Shown: positions 1-11,535 of the stretch, one piece after another | Layout: the number at the start of each line of letters is the position of its first letter | Position numbering within the stretch: position 1 is the first letter of the stretch | Assembly: GCA_037126765.1 (NCBI GenBank) | Contig: JBBCBC010000021.1 | Span: 23,701,434-23,765,433, forward strand | DNA length: 64,000 bases | Direction: 5' to 3' | From: Stenogyne calaminthoides | Lineage: Eukaryota; Streptophyta; Magnoliopsida; Lamiales; Lamiaceae | The notes under the pieces: model-generated | The model's database searches: none | What the model was told of the DNA's origin: nothing | What the model saw: only the letters and a program-made list of their open reading frames with translations | Position numbers and translations under genes: made by a program

Positions 1-377
1 ATTTCATCAATAAATTTATCAACCAAATTTCAAAATGCTAAAGAATTTTTTAAATTGGTAGATAAGTGATGTGTTGTTGGTTGATAGGATGTGTAAAAGA
101 AGTGAAAAGTTGGAGAAAGAAAAAACAAGTATGTATTTTAAAATTAATTGAGTGGCAATTGACATAACAATGAACAAAAATAAAGATTATTATTAAGAAA
201 ATTGGAGCCACAACTTGCCATAGGAAATGTAAAGCTCTATTTAGGACTCACAAAATGACAAGATGTAAAAAAAAAAAATTGGAATGGAGGAAGTATATTA
301 CATATATATAATATTAAACAAAAAATATTTTTATAATTAAATTAATTAAATATTTGAAGTGTTTAATCTAAAATATA
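1..377. other. AT-rich non-coding flank
   Basis: No open frame of note, no recognisable gene or RNA. It contains short homopolymer and AT runs and ends at the TA target duplication of the MITE. The same sequence is found from 55845. Confidence 0.7.
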
Positions 378-658
378 CTCCCTCCGTCCCACTATAATTT
401 TCTCGCTTTCCTTTTATGGACGTCCCACTATAACTTTCTCATTCCATAAAAGGAAAAAATAACTCCACTACCCATAATTTTTATTCCCACTTTTTACACA
501 ATATTACAAAAAATGTCACTCACTACTTCACTCATTACCCCATGTACCTTTTTCCTCTCTCCCAATACCTAAAACTTCCCTTCATTTTTATTATTTTATT
601 ATTATTTCTTAAACAAACAACAAAAAGAAGCGGGACAATTACACCGGGACGGAAGAAG
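378..658. mobile_element. Stowaway-like MITE (Tc1/mariner type)
   Basis: The left end reads CTCCCTCCGTCCC and the right end is its imperfect inverted complement (GGGACGGAAGAAG). Both are flanked by TA (376-377 and 659-660). These termini with a TA target duplication are the hallmark of plant Stowaway MITEs. The element is 281 bp, AT-rich and non-coding, so any movement would depend on a mariner-type transposase from elsewhere. The same insertion is present in the right duplicate at 56218-56490. Confidence 0.85.
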
Positions 659-1477
659 TATATTCTAAAAAAAAATTCAATCTCGCGAAATTCACGGGTA
701 ACATGCTAATATATAATATACACATATATGTCATGAATTTCAATATTATAAAATTAAATGGAATGTGTATTTGTTTTAAAGAAATATGTGAATCGAAATA
801 TTAAAGTTAAAAAATATAGATGGTGAATATGATACTATAATATATGTATACACCAATATAGTATCTCACATTTTATATAAAAAAGCCAAAGTTAAATTAA
901 ATTTGAAATGGTTACAAACCTTTTAATATAATCTAATCCCATGATTTTAGGCTATCATGGGAATTGGGAAACTAATACACTAAGGTCCTACTAGATGAGA
1001 TAGATACAGAATGTTGGGAAAAACATGTTAGTTTGATTTGATGGATAAACCCAAAAAAATCATGTAGAGTCAATTAATACCATGTGTTTGGTTTGGGGGA
1101 TAAATATTAAAATATGATGCTTTTGACTAATTTGCCCTTCACACAAAACGCAAAAGCTCCCCCAATGCTACTGTGTTGCTGTTTTAGAACAACACTCAAC
1201 AGTAAATAAGGGTTTTTTTTCAAAGCTGGTAGGTCACAGCTTTTAACTTAAAAAAGCGCTTAATGGGCTTTACTTGTGATTGAAAACACAGCCTGTATGT
1301 ATCAGAATCGATTTCTTTGTCCATCCAAAATCAATAGGCGAATTTCTGGTGAATCTGCCATTTGAAATTGGTTCATCGAATCTTCAGATCTCCAACTTGA
1401 TGGCATCCGATACATCGAAGCAAAACTGAAGTTGCAGAAAAATTATGACTGATATTCGATCAAGGCATCTTCGTATG
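659..1477. other. AT-rich flank between MITE and Gypsy LTR
   Basis: No gene is supported. The part up to about 1130 is AT-rich. From about 1140 to 1477 composition is more balanced, but I see no protein family in any frame. An 89-codon minus-strand frame across 1384-1653 runs into the LTR and is judged random. The Gypsy element appears to have inserted after position 1477. Confidence 0.6.
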
Positions 1478-2124
1478 TGTTGTAAGAATATTGTGCGAGG
1501 TCGGTTCTCCGACCGCAAATGCCCACAATAATGAGGATGAAATTTGCTAAGGAAAGCACATCGGAGGTCGGCCAGGGGGTTTGTCACGAACAACAAGAGG
1601 ACCTGCGACCAACGAGATCTTATGGACATCGGACTGATACAAATGCAGGGCATTAACTACGATTAGACAGGTGTCAGGCGGACGACACGAAGAACCTTAC
1701 CAAAATAGGCTTAAATTAGAGATAAAGCGGCAAAGGACGATTACGAATGACAGGATGAGATGTTTAGGCGGCTAATTGCCTGCAAACCTAGAGATTGCCT
1801 CGGCAACCTCCAAGCGACCTCCGACGTAAATCACATCAATCTTGTAGCATTTAATTCCCAGTAGAGTTGCTTTTGGCTAGTTGTACTTGTAACCTAGGAG
1901 AGTGAGTTCCACTCTCCCAAACATTATAAATGGGGCTCATTTGTGACCCAAAGACGGGGAGAATTGAAATTTTTACCAAACCTCTTGCAAATTCATTACT
2001 CAAGCTCTTATATTCTCAAACAATCATAAATCATAAATGCATTCCATATCTCATATTTATTATTTGTGTTACTAAGATCATTAAGCCACATCTTAATCCC
2101 TAATCCATATATTTTAACACAACA
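1478..2124 (+). repeat. Gypsy 5' LTR
   Basis: The boundaries are inferred from the matched termini TGTTGT...ACAACA, the primer-site-like sequence directly after 2124 and a TATA box inside. The length is about 647 bp. The left boundary is the less certain one because no second LTR of this element is visible in the window; the duplicate at 57318-57957 shares the same flank and so cannot define it. Confidence 0.65.
1925..1930 (+). promoter_or_regulatory. TATA box of the Gypsy LTR
   Basis: TATAAA followed by TGGGGC lies about 195 bp before the LTR end, a usual position for the U3/R promoter of a plant LTR. It is also present in the duplicate at 57758-57763. Confidence 0.6.
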
Positions 2125-2125
2125 A

Positions 2126-2142
2126 TTGGCGCTAGAAAAAGG
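2126..2142 (+). other. Gypsy primer-binding-site region
   Basis: TTGGCGCTAGAAAAAGG starts one base after the LTR end. TTGGCGC-type sequences in this place are common at the start of Tat-lineage internal regions. I cannot name the priming tRNA from the sequence alone. In the duplicate the core is altered to TTGGTATTTAG (57959 onward). Confidence 0.55.
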
Positions 2143-2259
2143 GTACTCTTTAAGAAATATCGAGTTAAGTTCTTAGTGTTTTCTCATTGGAGTATTCCTC
2201 ACGAATCTTCGATATAAATCCATCTCGTTCACCCAAATCTCTCTCAATATCACCCAACC

Positions 2260-2857
2260 ATGTCTCAAGCAACTTTCATCTCCAAGAAGAAAGCTGCCTC
2301 GGCTTCATGTTGCTCCAGTGGAGCAGGGGTTGGCGGCCCGGCCGTTAGCAACCGCAAAGTTGGGGGACCCACTGCCGGAATTGCTCAAAAGCTCGAACAA
2401 ATCCGCACCCCTAAGGACATTGATGACGCCATCGCGGAGTTATGCCGAAAACAAGCCAAAATGAAAATCCCTAATGGCGACCTGCGCCACAACCTGAACC
2501 AGAAAGCCCAGAGTAAGGGCAAAGGTCAAATGCACGAGGATCCTCACAAGGAGAAGTCTCGCCATGAGGGACCTCGCTACGAGGGATCTCACCGCGAGAG
2601 GAGCCAGGAAGCAAACTCCCGTGGGACCCATTGCACCCCAATCTATCGGCGCAATCCGAACGAGGGGGCAAATCCCATCCACAGGCGTTTGTTCTCAGAA
2701 AGTTTCAGTTGTGGCCCACACCAAGCTCACGGATCCCAACGAGATCAACCTAGACAGTCGCACCATAGTCATGTTGAGCCCGAAAGATCCTATTCGGGAT
2801 CAGTAGCCCAAGGCAGACCAGACAAATAATATCGATGAAGGACCGACCTAAACGAAG
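2260..2857 (+). pseudogene. Gypsy gag, N-terminal region
   Basis: An ATG-started frame of 189 codons begins at 2260, 135 bp after the LTR, and ends at TAA 2827-2829. The same frame then has TGA at 2836-2838 before the solo-LTR insertion. The product is basic and hydrophilic, rich in Lys, Arg, His, Ser and Gln, with no membrane segment, as expected of the variable N-terminal arm of a Tat-type Gag. Removing the insertion 2858-6407 and one copy of the CGAAG duplication (3555 bp, a multiple of three) puts this frame in phase with the gag core at 6547. Both stops are one C-to-T change from CAA or CGA. I infer one original gag reading frame. Confidence 0.65.
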
Positions 2858-5800
2858 TGTTGGGATAACATTTGTCAGGATCTATCGGGATGACCTCATA
2901 AACACAAATTTAAATTAACAATTATTACTAGCATGAATTTACCTAAGTGAATTCAAATAATAATTTACACCAACAACGACATGCAAATAAAATTCACGTA
3001 AAGAGTCCTAGCATGCGGAAATTCTAGGAGTTTACGTAAACATACCCGTTGGAGAGACAATCTGAGATGGACAGGATTAAGTATCTGGCTACCAACCAAA
3101 AGTCCTTGTCAAGTATTCCCAAGTCCTCGCTCAATAACCCGGTGGGAGGTTCTCCGATGAACGATTTATAAAACAAAGGAAAAAATAAAATTGTTGCACC
3201 ACCTTTGTGGATTTATAATATTTCCAGCACATGGAATTGGTGTGGGATGAATGAATTCATCCCCTATTTATAGGAGTAGGGTTCGAAATTTTGGGGTCCA
3301 AAATTAGGGTTTGGAAAGATCTTTTCTTGGTCTCCAAGAAATCTTGAATATACCCAATATATTCTTCTTTCCATGTGTATTTTTCCACAAAAATCCCACA
3401 CCCTTATTTATCCCAAATTTCAAAAATTACAAGAGTATTTTCAAGATTGGATCTTTCTTGAATTTATGAGATATTCTTGTATTCCAAGAATACATATATT
3501 TTTCCATAAAATCTTTCCAAGAAAATCAAGAAAATCATTCTTCCCTTTCTTATACAAGATTTTTGAAAAATACTAATAAAGAGGCCAAGTGGGAGATTTT
3601 CTTGAATTTATGAGATAATCTTGTATCCAAAAATACTTATATCCTTTCCATAAAATCTTTTCAAGAAAAATTATTCTCCCTCTTCTCTTCATTATTTTCG
3701 AAAAATACAAAAATATTAGGCAACAAAATTTATTTTATTTTAAGCACCTTTTATTTATTGGACTATAGTTGGGCTACTTGAGGGGCCTTTAGGAGAATTA
3801 AGATGGACCTTCCAATGGACTTCTGAATTCCAATATTAAGCCACAATATAATTCAGCCCATTAATATTAATTAATACCACTATATAATTAATATTGCACT
3901 ATCCAATCTTAACCCATATTACGGTAATATGGCTCCCGGTTATTATTTCCCGTGTTTAAGATTATTTAGTCCACTAATTAATTAAGCCACTGAAAAGCTT
4001 TATATTAATTAATATCTTTATCCTTGGAGTAAGGACGGCTCAGTTTTATTATCCATACCGGAAAATTAATTCCACTTGCAAGATTTGGTATGATAAAGGT
4101 TCCGAGCCCACCAAGGGGACCAATCACGCAAGACTTTGCAAGCACACGATTCTCTGTATTAATCTTAGCAACCGTCGTACAATTAATATTATTGCCCAAG
4201 ATATAGGGTATCGAAGTCTCAATGATTCTCTTCCCATTTATAAGTCAAAGCAATAATTACTAATCGCACACGGTCCTTATTAAGTGACAAAGATTAAGAA
4301 ATCAACAACCACTGAGGTCTAACTCTTCATCCCTTAAGTCAGTGCGAATGAGTTTATCCTCTCTGCAGGTCTGCTTCAGCACATCGAATGCACTAGTGTA
4401 ATCTCTTGGTCAAGATAATGTTGGAAAATTAGGGTGTCCGGATCTATTCGAGATTATTTTTAAATACATATTTAAATTAAATAAATAATTACTAACATGC
4501 ATTAATCCTAAATCAATTCAACATAATAATTAAACAACATGCGTACACGTAATTCACGTAAATCCTAAACATGCGGAACTAGGAGTTATGGGATTACTAA
4601 CCTCTTGTAGAAACAACCTTTTAGACGATGTATCAACCCAAGAGCCTTCCCAAATATATCCCAGCGTCCACGAACGTTATCCGGTGGGAGGATTTGCACG
4701 AACAATTTTAATGGGAGAGAAATTAAATATTTTGCTACCACCTTTGTGGATTTCTAATATTTTCAACAAATGGAATTGCCCTTGGGAATGAAGAGCTCAT
4801 CCCCTATAAATAGGGAGGAGGTGGTCGAAATTTTAGGTAAAAAATATAAGGAAGAAAATATTTTCTTGGTCTCCAAGAAATCTTGAATATATCTTCTATA
4901 TTCTTTTCTCCTTAATTAAATTTTCCATAAAAATTTCTTTCCCTCTTCTACCTATTAATTTTGAAAATTACAAGCCTAAAGGAGTCAAGATTTGACTTCT
5001 TGAATTTATGGGATAATTATGTATTCCTACAATAATTATCTCTTTCCATAAAATATCTACAAGAAAATCAAGACAATCTTTTCTTCCTTTTTGGCCACAA
5101 ATTTTCGAAAATATCTCTTGGAAATATAGCAAGAATACTTTCTTCAATCTCTCATTAATTGAACTTTATTTGGGGCTATTTGGGGGGCCTTTAGGAGAGT
5201 TAAGATTGGACCTTCAATGGACTATGAAGCTTTAATATTTTGGGCCAAATATTATTCAAGTCCATTAATATTAATTTACTCCACTATAAAATTAATATTG
5301 AACTATCCATCTTAACCCATATTACGATTTCACATATAATATGGCTCCCGGTCGTTATTTCCCGCGTTTAAGATTATATTAGTCCATTAATTAATTAAGC
5401 CACTGAACAAGCTTTATATTAATTAACATCTTTGTCCTTGGAGTAAAGACAGCTCAACATTATTATCCATACCGGAAATAAATTTTCACTTGCAAGATTT
5501 GGTATGATAAAGGATATGAGCCCACCAAGGGGACAAATCAAGCAAGACGTACTTGCACGCGATTCTCCATATTAAATGTCAGCAATCGTCATGTAATTAA
5601 TAATATTGCCCAATATATAAGATATCGAATCGCATTGACTCTCTTCCCATCATAAATCAAAGCAATAGTTATTAATTTCACACGATCCTATTTAAGAGAC
5701 GGAGATTAAGAAATAACGCACCACTGAGGTCTAATTCTTGTATATTCAGTACCAAAGAATTTGTCCTCCTGTAGGTCCTCAGTCAACGCACCTAAATGCG

Positions 5801-6407
5801 CTAGTGTGATCTCTTGGTCAAGACAAGCCAATCTGGGTCTCACACTTCAACTGTTCATGATGGTTCGTTCATTTCCATCTGGGTTGTGAGTTTGTACTTA
5901 ATTACGAGGACTGTTAATTTGATCTTCAGTGATCGGGTATCACCAAATTAACTACAACGTAATACGTACTGTCTTATTGAACGGGTTTGCAATAAACATA
6001 TATAACATTCATTCATATTTAATGCAACAATGATTAAATAATTTATTTTAGTAAATAAATAAGAATCAGTTTGGTTATACAAAGTAAAAGCATACTTTTC
6101 AGTATAACCCCAACAGACAAGCCAACTGAGACTTACACATCAACTTATACCAATAGACTGTTCGGGTCTATCTAGGTTGTGAAACACGCACTAGTTTACA
6201 AGGGACTGTTAACGTGATCTTCTGTGATCTGGTATCACCACGTTAACTACAATGTAACATGTGCTATTATATGAACGATTTGCAATAAATATATATAACA
6301 TTCAATCATATTTAAAGCAAAAGTGATACATAATTTATTTCAGTAAATAAGTGTTTAATACATAGGTTATACAAAATAAAAGCATACTTTCACGTATAAC
6401 CCCAACA
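2858..6407 (-). mobile_element. Solo LTR of a Copia-type element, split by a second solo LTR
   Basis: It begins TGTTGGGATAAC and ends TATAACCCCAACA, flanked by the exact 5-bp duplication CGAAG (2853-2857 and 6408-6412). Without the inner insertion it is about 1.85 kb, close to the 1.82-1.84-kb Copia LTRs elsewhere in the window. It shares with them the conserved block around the minus-strand TATA (3265-3272) and the CACCACCTTTGTGGATT segment. No internal coding, primer site or polypurine tract remains, so it is a solo LTR left by LTR-LTR recombination. Confidence 0.85.
4419..6115 (-). mobile_element. Inner solo LTR nested in the outer solo LTR
   Basis: It begins TGTTGGAAAATTAG and ends AGTATAACCCCAACA, about 1697 bp. 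The flanks GATAA (4414-4418) and GACAA (6116-6120) look like a 5-bp duplication with one C/T difference. It belongs to the same broad LTR family as its host, with a recognisable CACCACCTTTGTGGATT block near 4737, but is clearly diverged from it. No internal region is present. Confidence 0.8.
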
Positions 6408-6546
6408 CGAAGTCCCTCACCTCACAGGCTGGAGAGAACTCCATCGCCTTGCAGATACCGCCGAACTCCATCACCTAGCCAACGGAAAAAACACACCACC
6501 TCGCCCACATCACGACGAGGTCGCGGGGCAGAACAATTCTTGGTAG

Positions 6547-7071
6547 ATGGCTTCCATCATCCAGAATATCAAAGATCTCCAAGAGCAGATGGCTAACAGA
6601 AACAACATGCCTACCACCACCAGAATCCCTGTTTCACCACTCTCACCCATGGTCATGCTCGCCCCAATACAAATCAAGATCAACGCGAACTCCATTGCAC
6701 AGTACAACGACGACACCGACCCAATCAATCATGTAAGAAAGTATACTTCTTACATGAACTCAATGGGGGCAACAGATGCCACACAATGCAGACTCTTCCC
6801 ACTCACTTTAGGTGACCAGGCCTACCGTTGGTTCAAGACCCTACCCCCGATCTCGGTGGAATCCTTCCGCCAGATGGCCCAGTTGTTCCTTACTCACTTT
6901 GCCTCATTGACCCCGCATAAAGGAACCAAACAGCGCCTGGCGAACATCTATCAGCACGAGGAGGAATCAGACCGAACATACATCGACTGTATCGACAGGC
7001 TCATCATGAAGGACGAACCGCTGGGAGACGAAGCCAAGGTCCTGGGGGTAGTCCACGGCCTAAAGAAATGA
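6547..7071 (+). pseudogene. Gypsy Gag core domain
   Basis: This 174-codon frame encodes a retrotransposon Gag core (capsid-like) domain. Recognisable family features are a DPINHV segment near residue 59, the QAYRWF block that follows the CRLFPLTL stretch, and a later F-x-THF motif with a basic QRLANIYQ helix. Gag assembles the virus-like particle in the cytoplasm. The frame is open upstream to a TAG at 6544-6546 and closes at TGA 7069-7071, then continues in the same phase at 7072. Both stops are one C-to-T transition from a sense codon. The same 174 codons recur without any change at 62348-62872. Confidence 0.85.
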
Positions 7072-7086
7072 ACCAAACTCTGGAAG

Positions 7087-8643
7087 ATGATGAACAAAGA
7101 TTACCCGACGAGCTACGCTAATTTCCGGCATCGGGCGGGCATTATGAGTACCAATGTCGAGATACTCGCATCTAGATTGGGTGAACAACAACCAAGCGAG
7201 GTGAAGGCTGAAGTCAAAAAACCAGATCCAAAAATAAAAAAACCATTCAGGAGGCCTAGGCCCGCAAACTTCCGAGCCCCGGGGATATTCAAGCCAGTCG
7301 ACAATGCACTCGAGGTAAAGCTCCTCGAAACTATGACAATGAACGCAACCCAGATTTTCCAATCAATTAAGGGCGGACAACAACTCCCACCAGCCATAGA
7401 AATGATCCAGGACACTTCCAAGCTTAACCCAAAGAAGTTCTGCAACTATCACAACACCATCGGGCACACCACTGAACATTGCCGCGACCTGCAGAGGGAG
7501 CTCTGGAAGTTATACGAAGAAGGAAAATTGGACAAGTTTGTTAAGGCAAGGCAGCAACAGAGTCAGCGACATGCACCCCCTCCGGGGAATCAGCTTGACC
7601 AAGACAGGCGAGGTCCGCAGATACCGGAGGGTGCAAAAAATAGAGTCATCCACATGATTTGCCCGACGGGGGGCACCCTCGGAGGTTTTCTCTCCGCGAC
7701 ATCCTTATATAACCGACTTCAAAAGGCCGAGATGCGAGCTCTCGACAACGCCGTGCTAATCTGCCTCCCAATCAACACCATTGCCCCAAATCAGAAACAA
7801 CTCACCTTCACCGAAGAAGACAAGGATGGAGTGGTCTACCCAAACTGGGATCCACTAGTGATCTCGGCCAGAATAATGGGGGCTCTGGTTCATCGCATCA
7901 TAATCGACAACGGGGCTTTCTGCAACTTCCTTTTCAAGAAGACACTGGATCAGCTCGGTGATTTTCACTCCTACGTCAAACCCTGCGAGGTAGGGATCCG
8001 AGGGTTTGGGAATCAACCCGTCGAGGCATATGGAATGATTCATCTATCAGTAGAAATCACCTCAACTTTGAATGTCGAAGTGAAGGCCACCAGGCAGCTA
8101 GACTTTGTGATCATCGACATCCCCTCAAATTTCAACGCGTTCTTTGGCAGGCCATTCGAGCATGAGTTCGGGGCTGTGACCTCGTCATTTTTCTATTGTA
8201 TTAAATTTTGCGGATCTGACGAGAAAATTGGCACCATTAAGGGTGACCAGACTGCGATAAGAAAATGTTTGACTTACACTTGTGTTAGTTTAAATTCTGC
8301 ATTTTATTTCGGTAGGAAATCCGAGGTGGGGCTAGGTTGTACGAGCCGAACTCCACCCTGGAAGAAAAAAGAAAATGATGAAATGGAAATAGATAATGTA
8401 ATAGAAGAGAGTGTGACACCTATGGAAGTTGACATCGCAGCCAAAGAAACGCCCGCACAAGAATTACCAGATTTAGAACCTCACCTCAGTTTTGAGCCGA
8501 TGGAGGTCGATTCCGGACAACGAGAATCCAACCTTGATCCAAGAATGGAAATAAATGATCAGCGAGCTACCCCTATCGAAGAGCTCGAGATAATCCCGAT
8601 TGACCTCGACCGGCCAGAATTAAGTGTAACTATCGGAACATAA
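7087..8643 (+). pseudogene. Gypsy Gag C-terminus, zinc knuckle and protease
   Basis: A 518-codon frame in phase with the preceding Gag core. Residues 119-132 form a CX2HX4HX4C knuckle (C119, H122, H127, C132), the form seen in Tat-lineage Gag for binding genomic RNA. A basic, Gln- and Pro-rich linker follows. Residues from about 255 to 370 are the aspartic protease, with active-site triad Asp-Asn-Gly at 274-276 (DNGAF rather than D-T/S-G) and the later FFGRPF flap-proximal block. The last 100 or so residues are an acidic linker to RT. The frame ends at TAA 8641-8643, one transition from CAA, and the polyprotein phase continues into RT. Confidence 0.85.
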
Positions 8644-8667
8644 ATACCCAACGATCTGAGAACTTAG

Positions 8668-9172
8668 TTGATAGAGTTCCTCAAGCAGAATCTAGACGTG
8701 TTAGCATGGTCGCACGAAGACATGATCGGCATTGATCCCGAGGTCGCATGTCACAAACTTAACATTGATCTGACAAAGAAGCCAGTTTCACAGAAAAGAA
8801 GAAAGTTCGGCCCCGAGAAGTACGCAGCCTTGGCCGAAGAGGTGAAGAAGTTGCTGGAAAACAAGTTGATTGAGCAAGTAGACCATCCGCAATGGGTGGC
8901 CAACATGGTCTTAGTGAAAAAAGCAAACAACTCTTGGCGTCTTTGTATCGACTTCATCGACCTTAATAAAGCGTGCCCAAAAGATTATTTTCCTATGCCT
9001 CACATCGATCACCTCGTGGACAGCACTGCTGGGCACGAGATGATGGCCTTTATGGATGCCTTCGTCGGGTACCATCAGATCGCCATGGGAAAAGATGATC
9101 AGCAACACACGCCTTTTCTAACGGAGAAGAATGTGTATTGTTGGAAAAGAATACCTTTTGGATTGAAGAATG
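8668..9172 (+). pseudogene. Gypsy reverse transcriptase, N-terminal part
   Basis: This frame carries the fingers and palm start of RT: the LNIDLTKKPVSQKRR stretch, CIDFIDLNKACPKD (about residues 93-106), DYFPMPHID, and FMDAFVGYHQI with the first catalytic Asp at residue 130. It is in phase with the protease frame. A TAG at 8665-8667 separates them and is one transition from CAG. The frame is cut after the PFGLKN block by the Copia insertion at 9173, and RT resumes at 29014. RT copies the element RNA into cDNA inside the particle; this copy cannot do so. Confidence 0.9.
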
Positions 9173-9935
9173 TGTTGGGGAATTATTTGCACGGATCTAT
9201 TCGGGATGAATATTTAAATACAAATTTAATTCTAACAATTATTACTAGCATGAAATAATCCTATATTAATTCAAATAATAATTCAACAACAAATCATGCA
9301 TATAAACAGTTCACATAAATCATACGCATGAGGAATTGCTACGGGTTTACGTGAACTAATCTCTTGGAGTGGCAATGGTCTCGTTGATAAGAACACACCA
9401 AAAAGCCTTCCCAAGTATTCCCTAGTCCTTGCTCGTCAATCCGGTGGAAGGAAACTCACGAACAATTAACAAAAGGGGAAATAAAAATTTGTTGCACCAC
9501 CTTTGTAGATTTACTAATTTTTCCAGCACATGGAATTGTACTTGGGAATGAAACACTCATCCCCTATTTATAGAGGGTGTTAGTCGAATTTTTAGTGATA
9601 AAATAATATGAGAAAATCTTTTTTTTTTATCTCCAAGTAATCTTGAATATTTCTCATATATTCTTTTCTCCATAATTAAAATATTCCACAAAAATCCCAA
9701 CTCCTCTTGTTATGGAATTTTCGAAAAAAATAAGGATCAAAATTCCAAGATTTAGATCTTCTTGAATTTATGAGATATACTTGCATTTCAAGAAATACAT
9801 ATCTTCCATAATATATTTTCAAGAAAATCAAGAAAATCTTTCTTTCCCTTATTCTTTGAAAATTTCGAAAATCTCACCATAAATAACCAAGTAGGAGATT
9901 TCTTGAATTTAATGAGATAATCTTGTATTCCAAAG
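9173..9935 (-). repeat. Truncated 3' LTR of the minus Copia element
   Basis: It matches the R/U5 side and part of U3 of the 5' LTR (18654 onward), including TGTTGGGGAATTATT at the edge and the minus-strand TATA (9565-9572). Near 9935 the match stops and sequence corresponding to the pol-side end of the internal region follows directly. About 1.08 kb of LTR start, and the polypurine tract normally touching it, are missing compared with 26832-27924 of the sister element. Confidence 0.8.
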
Positions 9936-10733
9936 TCTGCTTTTAAGTATACTACAACATGTCTCCTGTAGTTCCTAATACGTGACATCTAATGTCACCT
10001 ACACGAACCTAATAATGTCTCCCACTTATACTCAAAGCAGATTGACAATGGTCTTGACACCCATTCCTTCCACATGTCTCTCGAATGTATTCTGAGGCAG
10101 ACCCTTTGTGAATGGATCTGCTAGGTTGTCTTCTGACGCGATCTTTGCCACCTTATATATCTCCTCTTAACGATTTCTCGTATAAGATGATATTTCCTTT
10201 TCAATGTGTTTGCCGGCCTTGTGGGCTCTTGGTTCCCTTTGAATTTACAACCGCTCCTAAGATTGTCACAATAAAATGATGATTGTCTTTGGGCAAATTC
10301 AAACTACATCCAAGTCCACTAGGAAGTTCTTGAGCCAAACCGCTTTTTTCATTTGCCTCACAAGCAGCCTACATATTATTCGGCTTCCATGGTAGAATCT
10401 GCGATGCATTTCGCTTAACGCTTCCATGTCATGGCTCCTCCCCATGCAAAACACACACCACTGGGAGGTAGATTTTCTCGAATCTAAGTCCGATTGAAAT
10501 CCGAGTCCGTGTAGCCGATGGGGATTAGACTATCCGACCGATAAACTAACATTCTATCTCGAGTTCTTTTCAGATACTTGAATGTTTTTAATCTGCAATT
10601 CAATGTTCTTTCCCTCGTTACTTTGATATCTTGCCATCATGCCAACTGTAAAGCGAGATATCCGGTCTCGCACACAACATTGCATACATAAGGCTTCCGA
10701 CAAAAGAAGCATAAGGAATGTCTTTCATGTCAT
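9936..10733 (-). pseudogene. Copia RNase H and 3' end of pol
   Basis: Read on the minus strand, 10030-10145 gives the conserved Copia terminus: DNLADPFTKGLPQ, then FERHVEGMGV. This is the end of RNase H, the enzyme that removes the RNA strand after reverse transcription. Upstream, 10146-10733 corresponds to the rest of RNase H but is broken by many frameshifts. The stretch 9936-10030 holds the pol stop and 3' untranslated end, with GTATAAGTGGGAGAC-like sequence (minus) at about 10013-10035. It matches 26000-26840 of the sister Copia element. Confidence 0.75.
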
Positions 10734-11535
10734 CTATCTCCTTTTTGTCTTAGGGCACATTTCCTTGATAGATGGATTCCATGTTTGAAAGGCAAGCCTT
10801 TCTTGGAATCTCGCATCTTTCAATCGTTTCAAGACAGTGTCTATGTATGAAGCTTGCGATAAGCCTATCATCCTTTTCTTGCGATCTCGAGTGATCTTGA
10901 TCCCAAGGATGTGCCCGGCTTCCCCTAAGTCCTTCATATCAAACTATTTTGAAAGCCATGCTCTTACGCCCGATAACACCTTTACATCGTTCCCGGCGAG
11001 CGTAATGTCATCTACGATAGTACTAAGAATACCAATGCGCTTAACACGCTTTTTTGTACACACAACTTTTCGAACTCATTTTGATCAAACTCATAAGACT
11101 TTATAACATGATCAAAACATTGGTTCCAAGCTCGATGCTTGTCTCGAGTCCGTAAATGGACTTCTTGAGCTTACAAACTAGGTGTTCTTGGCCTTTTTCA
11201 ATGAAGCCTTGGGGTTGTTGCATATAGATTTCATCATCAAGACTTTTGTTAAGGAAAGCCATCTTGACATCCATTTGCCAGATTTCAAAGTTGAGATCGC
11301 AGCAATCGACAAGAGAATTCGGATGGACTTGAGCATTGCTTGGTGAAAAAAAAGTTTCCTCATAGTCGATCCCTTCTTTCGAGTATAACCTTTTCGCCAC
11401 AAGCCTTGCCTTGAAGGTTTCCACCTTCCCGTCCGGTCCTCTTTTTTTTCTTGTATACCCACATGCAACCAATGGGTTTGACCCATTAAGTGGTTCGACT
11501 AGCTCCCACACTCTGTTATGATCCATAGAACCCAT
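10734..11535 (-). pseudogene. Copia reverse transcriptase
   Basis: The minus frame 11101-11535 (144 codons) contains the RT N-terminal part: an NRVWELVEP stretch, KARLVAKRL (the usual R-L-V-A-K-G block), FSPSNAQV, QMDVKMAFLN with the first catalytic Asp, and YMQQPQGF. The minus frame 10734-10937 contains the thumb end: MKDLGEAGHILGIKI, then RKKRMIGLSQASYI. The middle, including the Y-x-D-D box expected between them, is disrupted by frameshifts around 10940-11100. This is a degenerate copy; the same domains are at 25500-25990 on the plus strand. Confidence 0.85.

Larger units (their letters stand above)
1..8194 (+). repeat. Left copy of an 8.2-kb direct duplication
   Basis: The first 8194 bases recur almost colinearly at 55845-64000. 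Both copies hold the same AT-rich flank, Stowaway-like MITE, Gypsy 5' LTR, two nested solo LTRs and gag-protease region. Because the flank and MITE are shared, this is a duplicated locus (or an assembly duplicate), not two independent insertions. The window starts inside or exactly at the left edge of this copy, so the true left limit is unknown. Confidence 0.95.

Noticed and set aside
1384..1653. 89-codon minus frame
   Set aside because: Crosses the inferred LTR boundary, no domain, broken in the duplicate.
2440..2682. Minus-strand frames opposite gag
   Set aside because: Shadows of the gag frame on the other strand.
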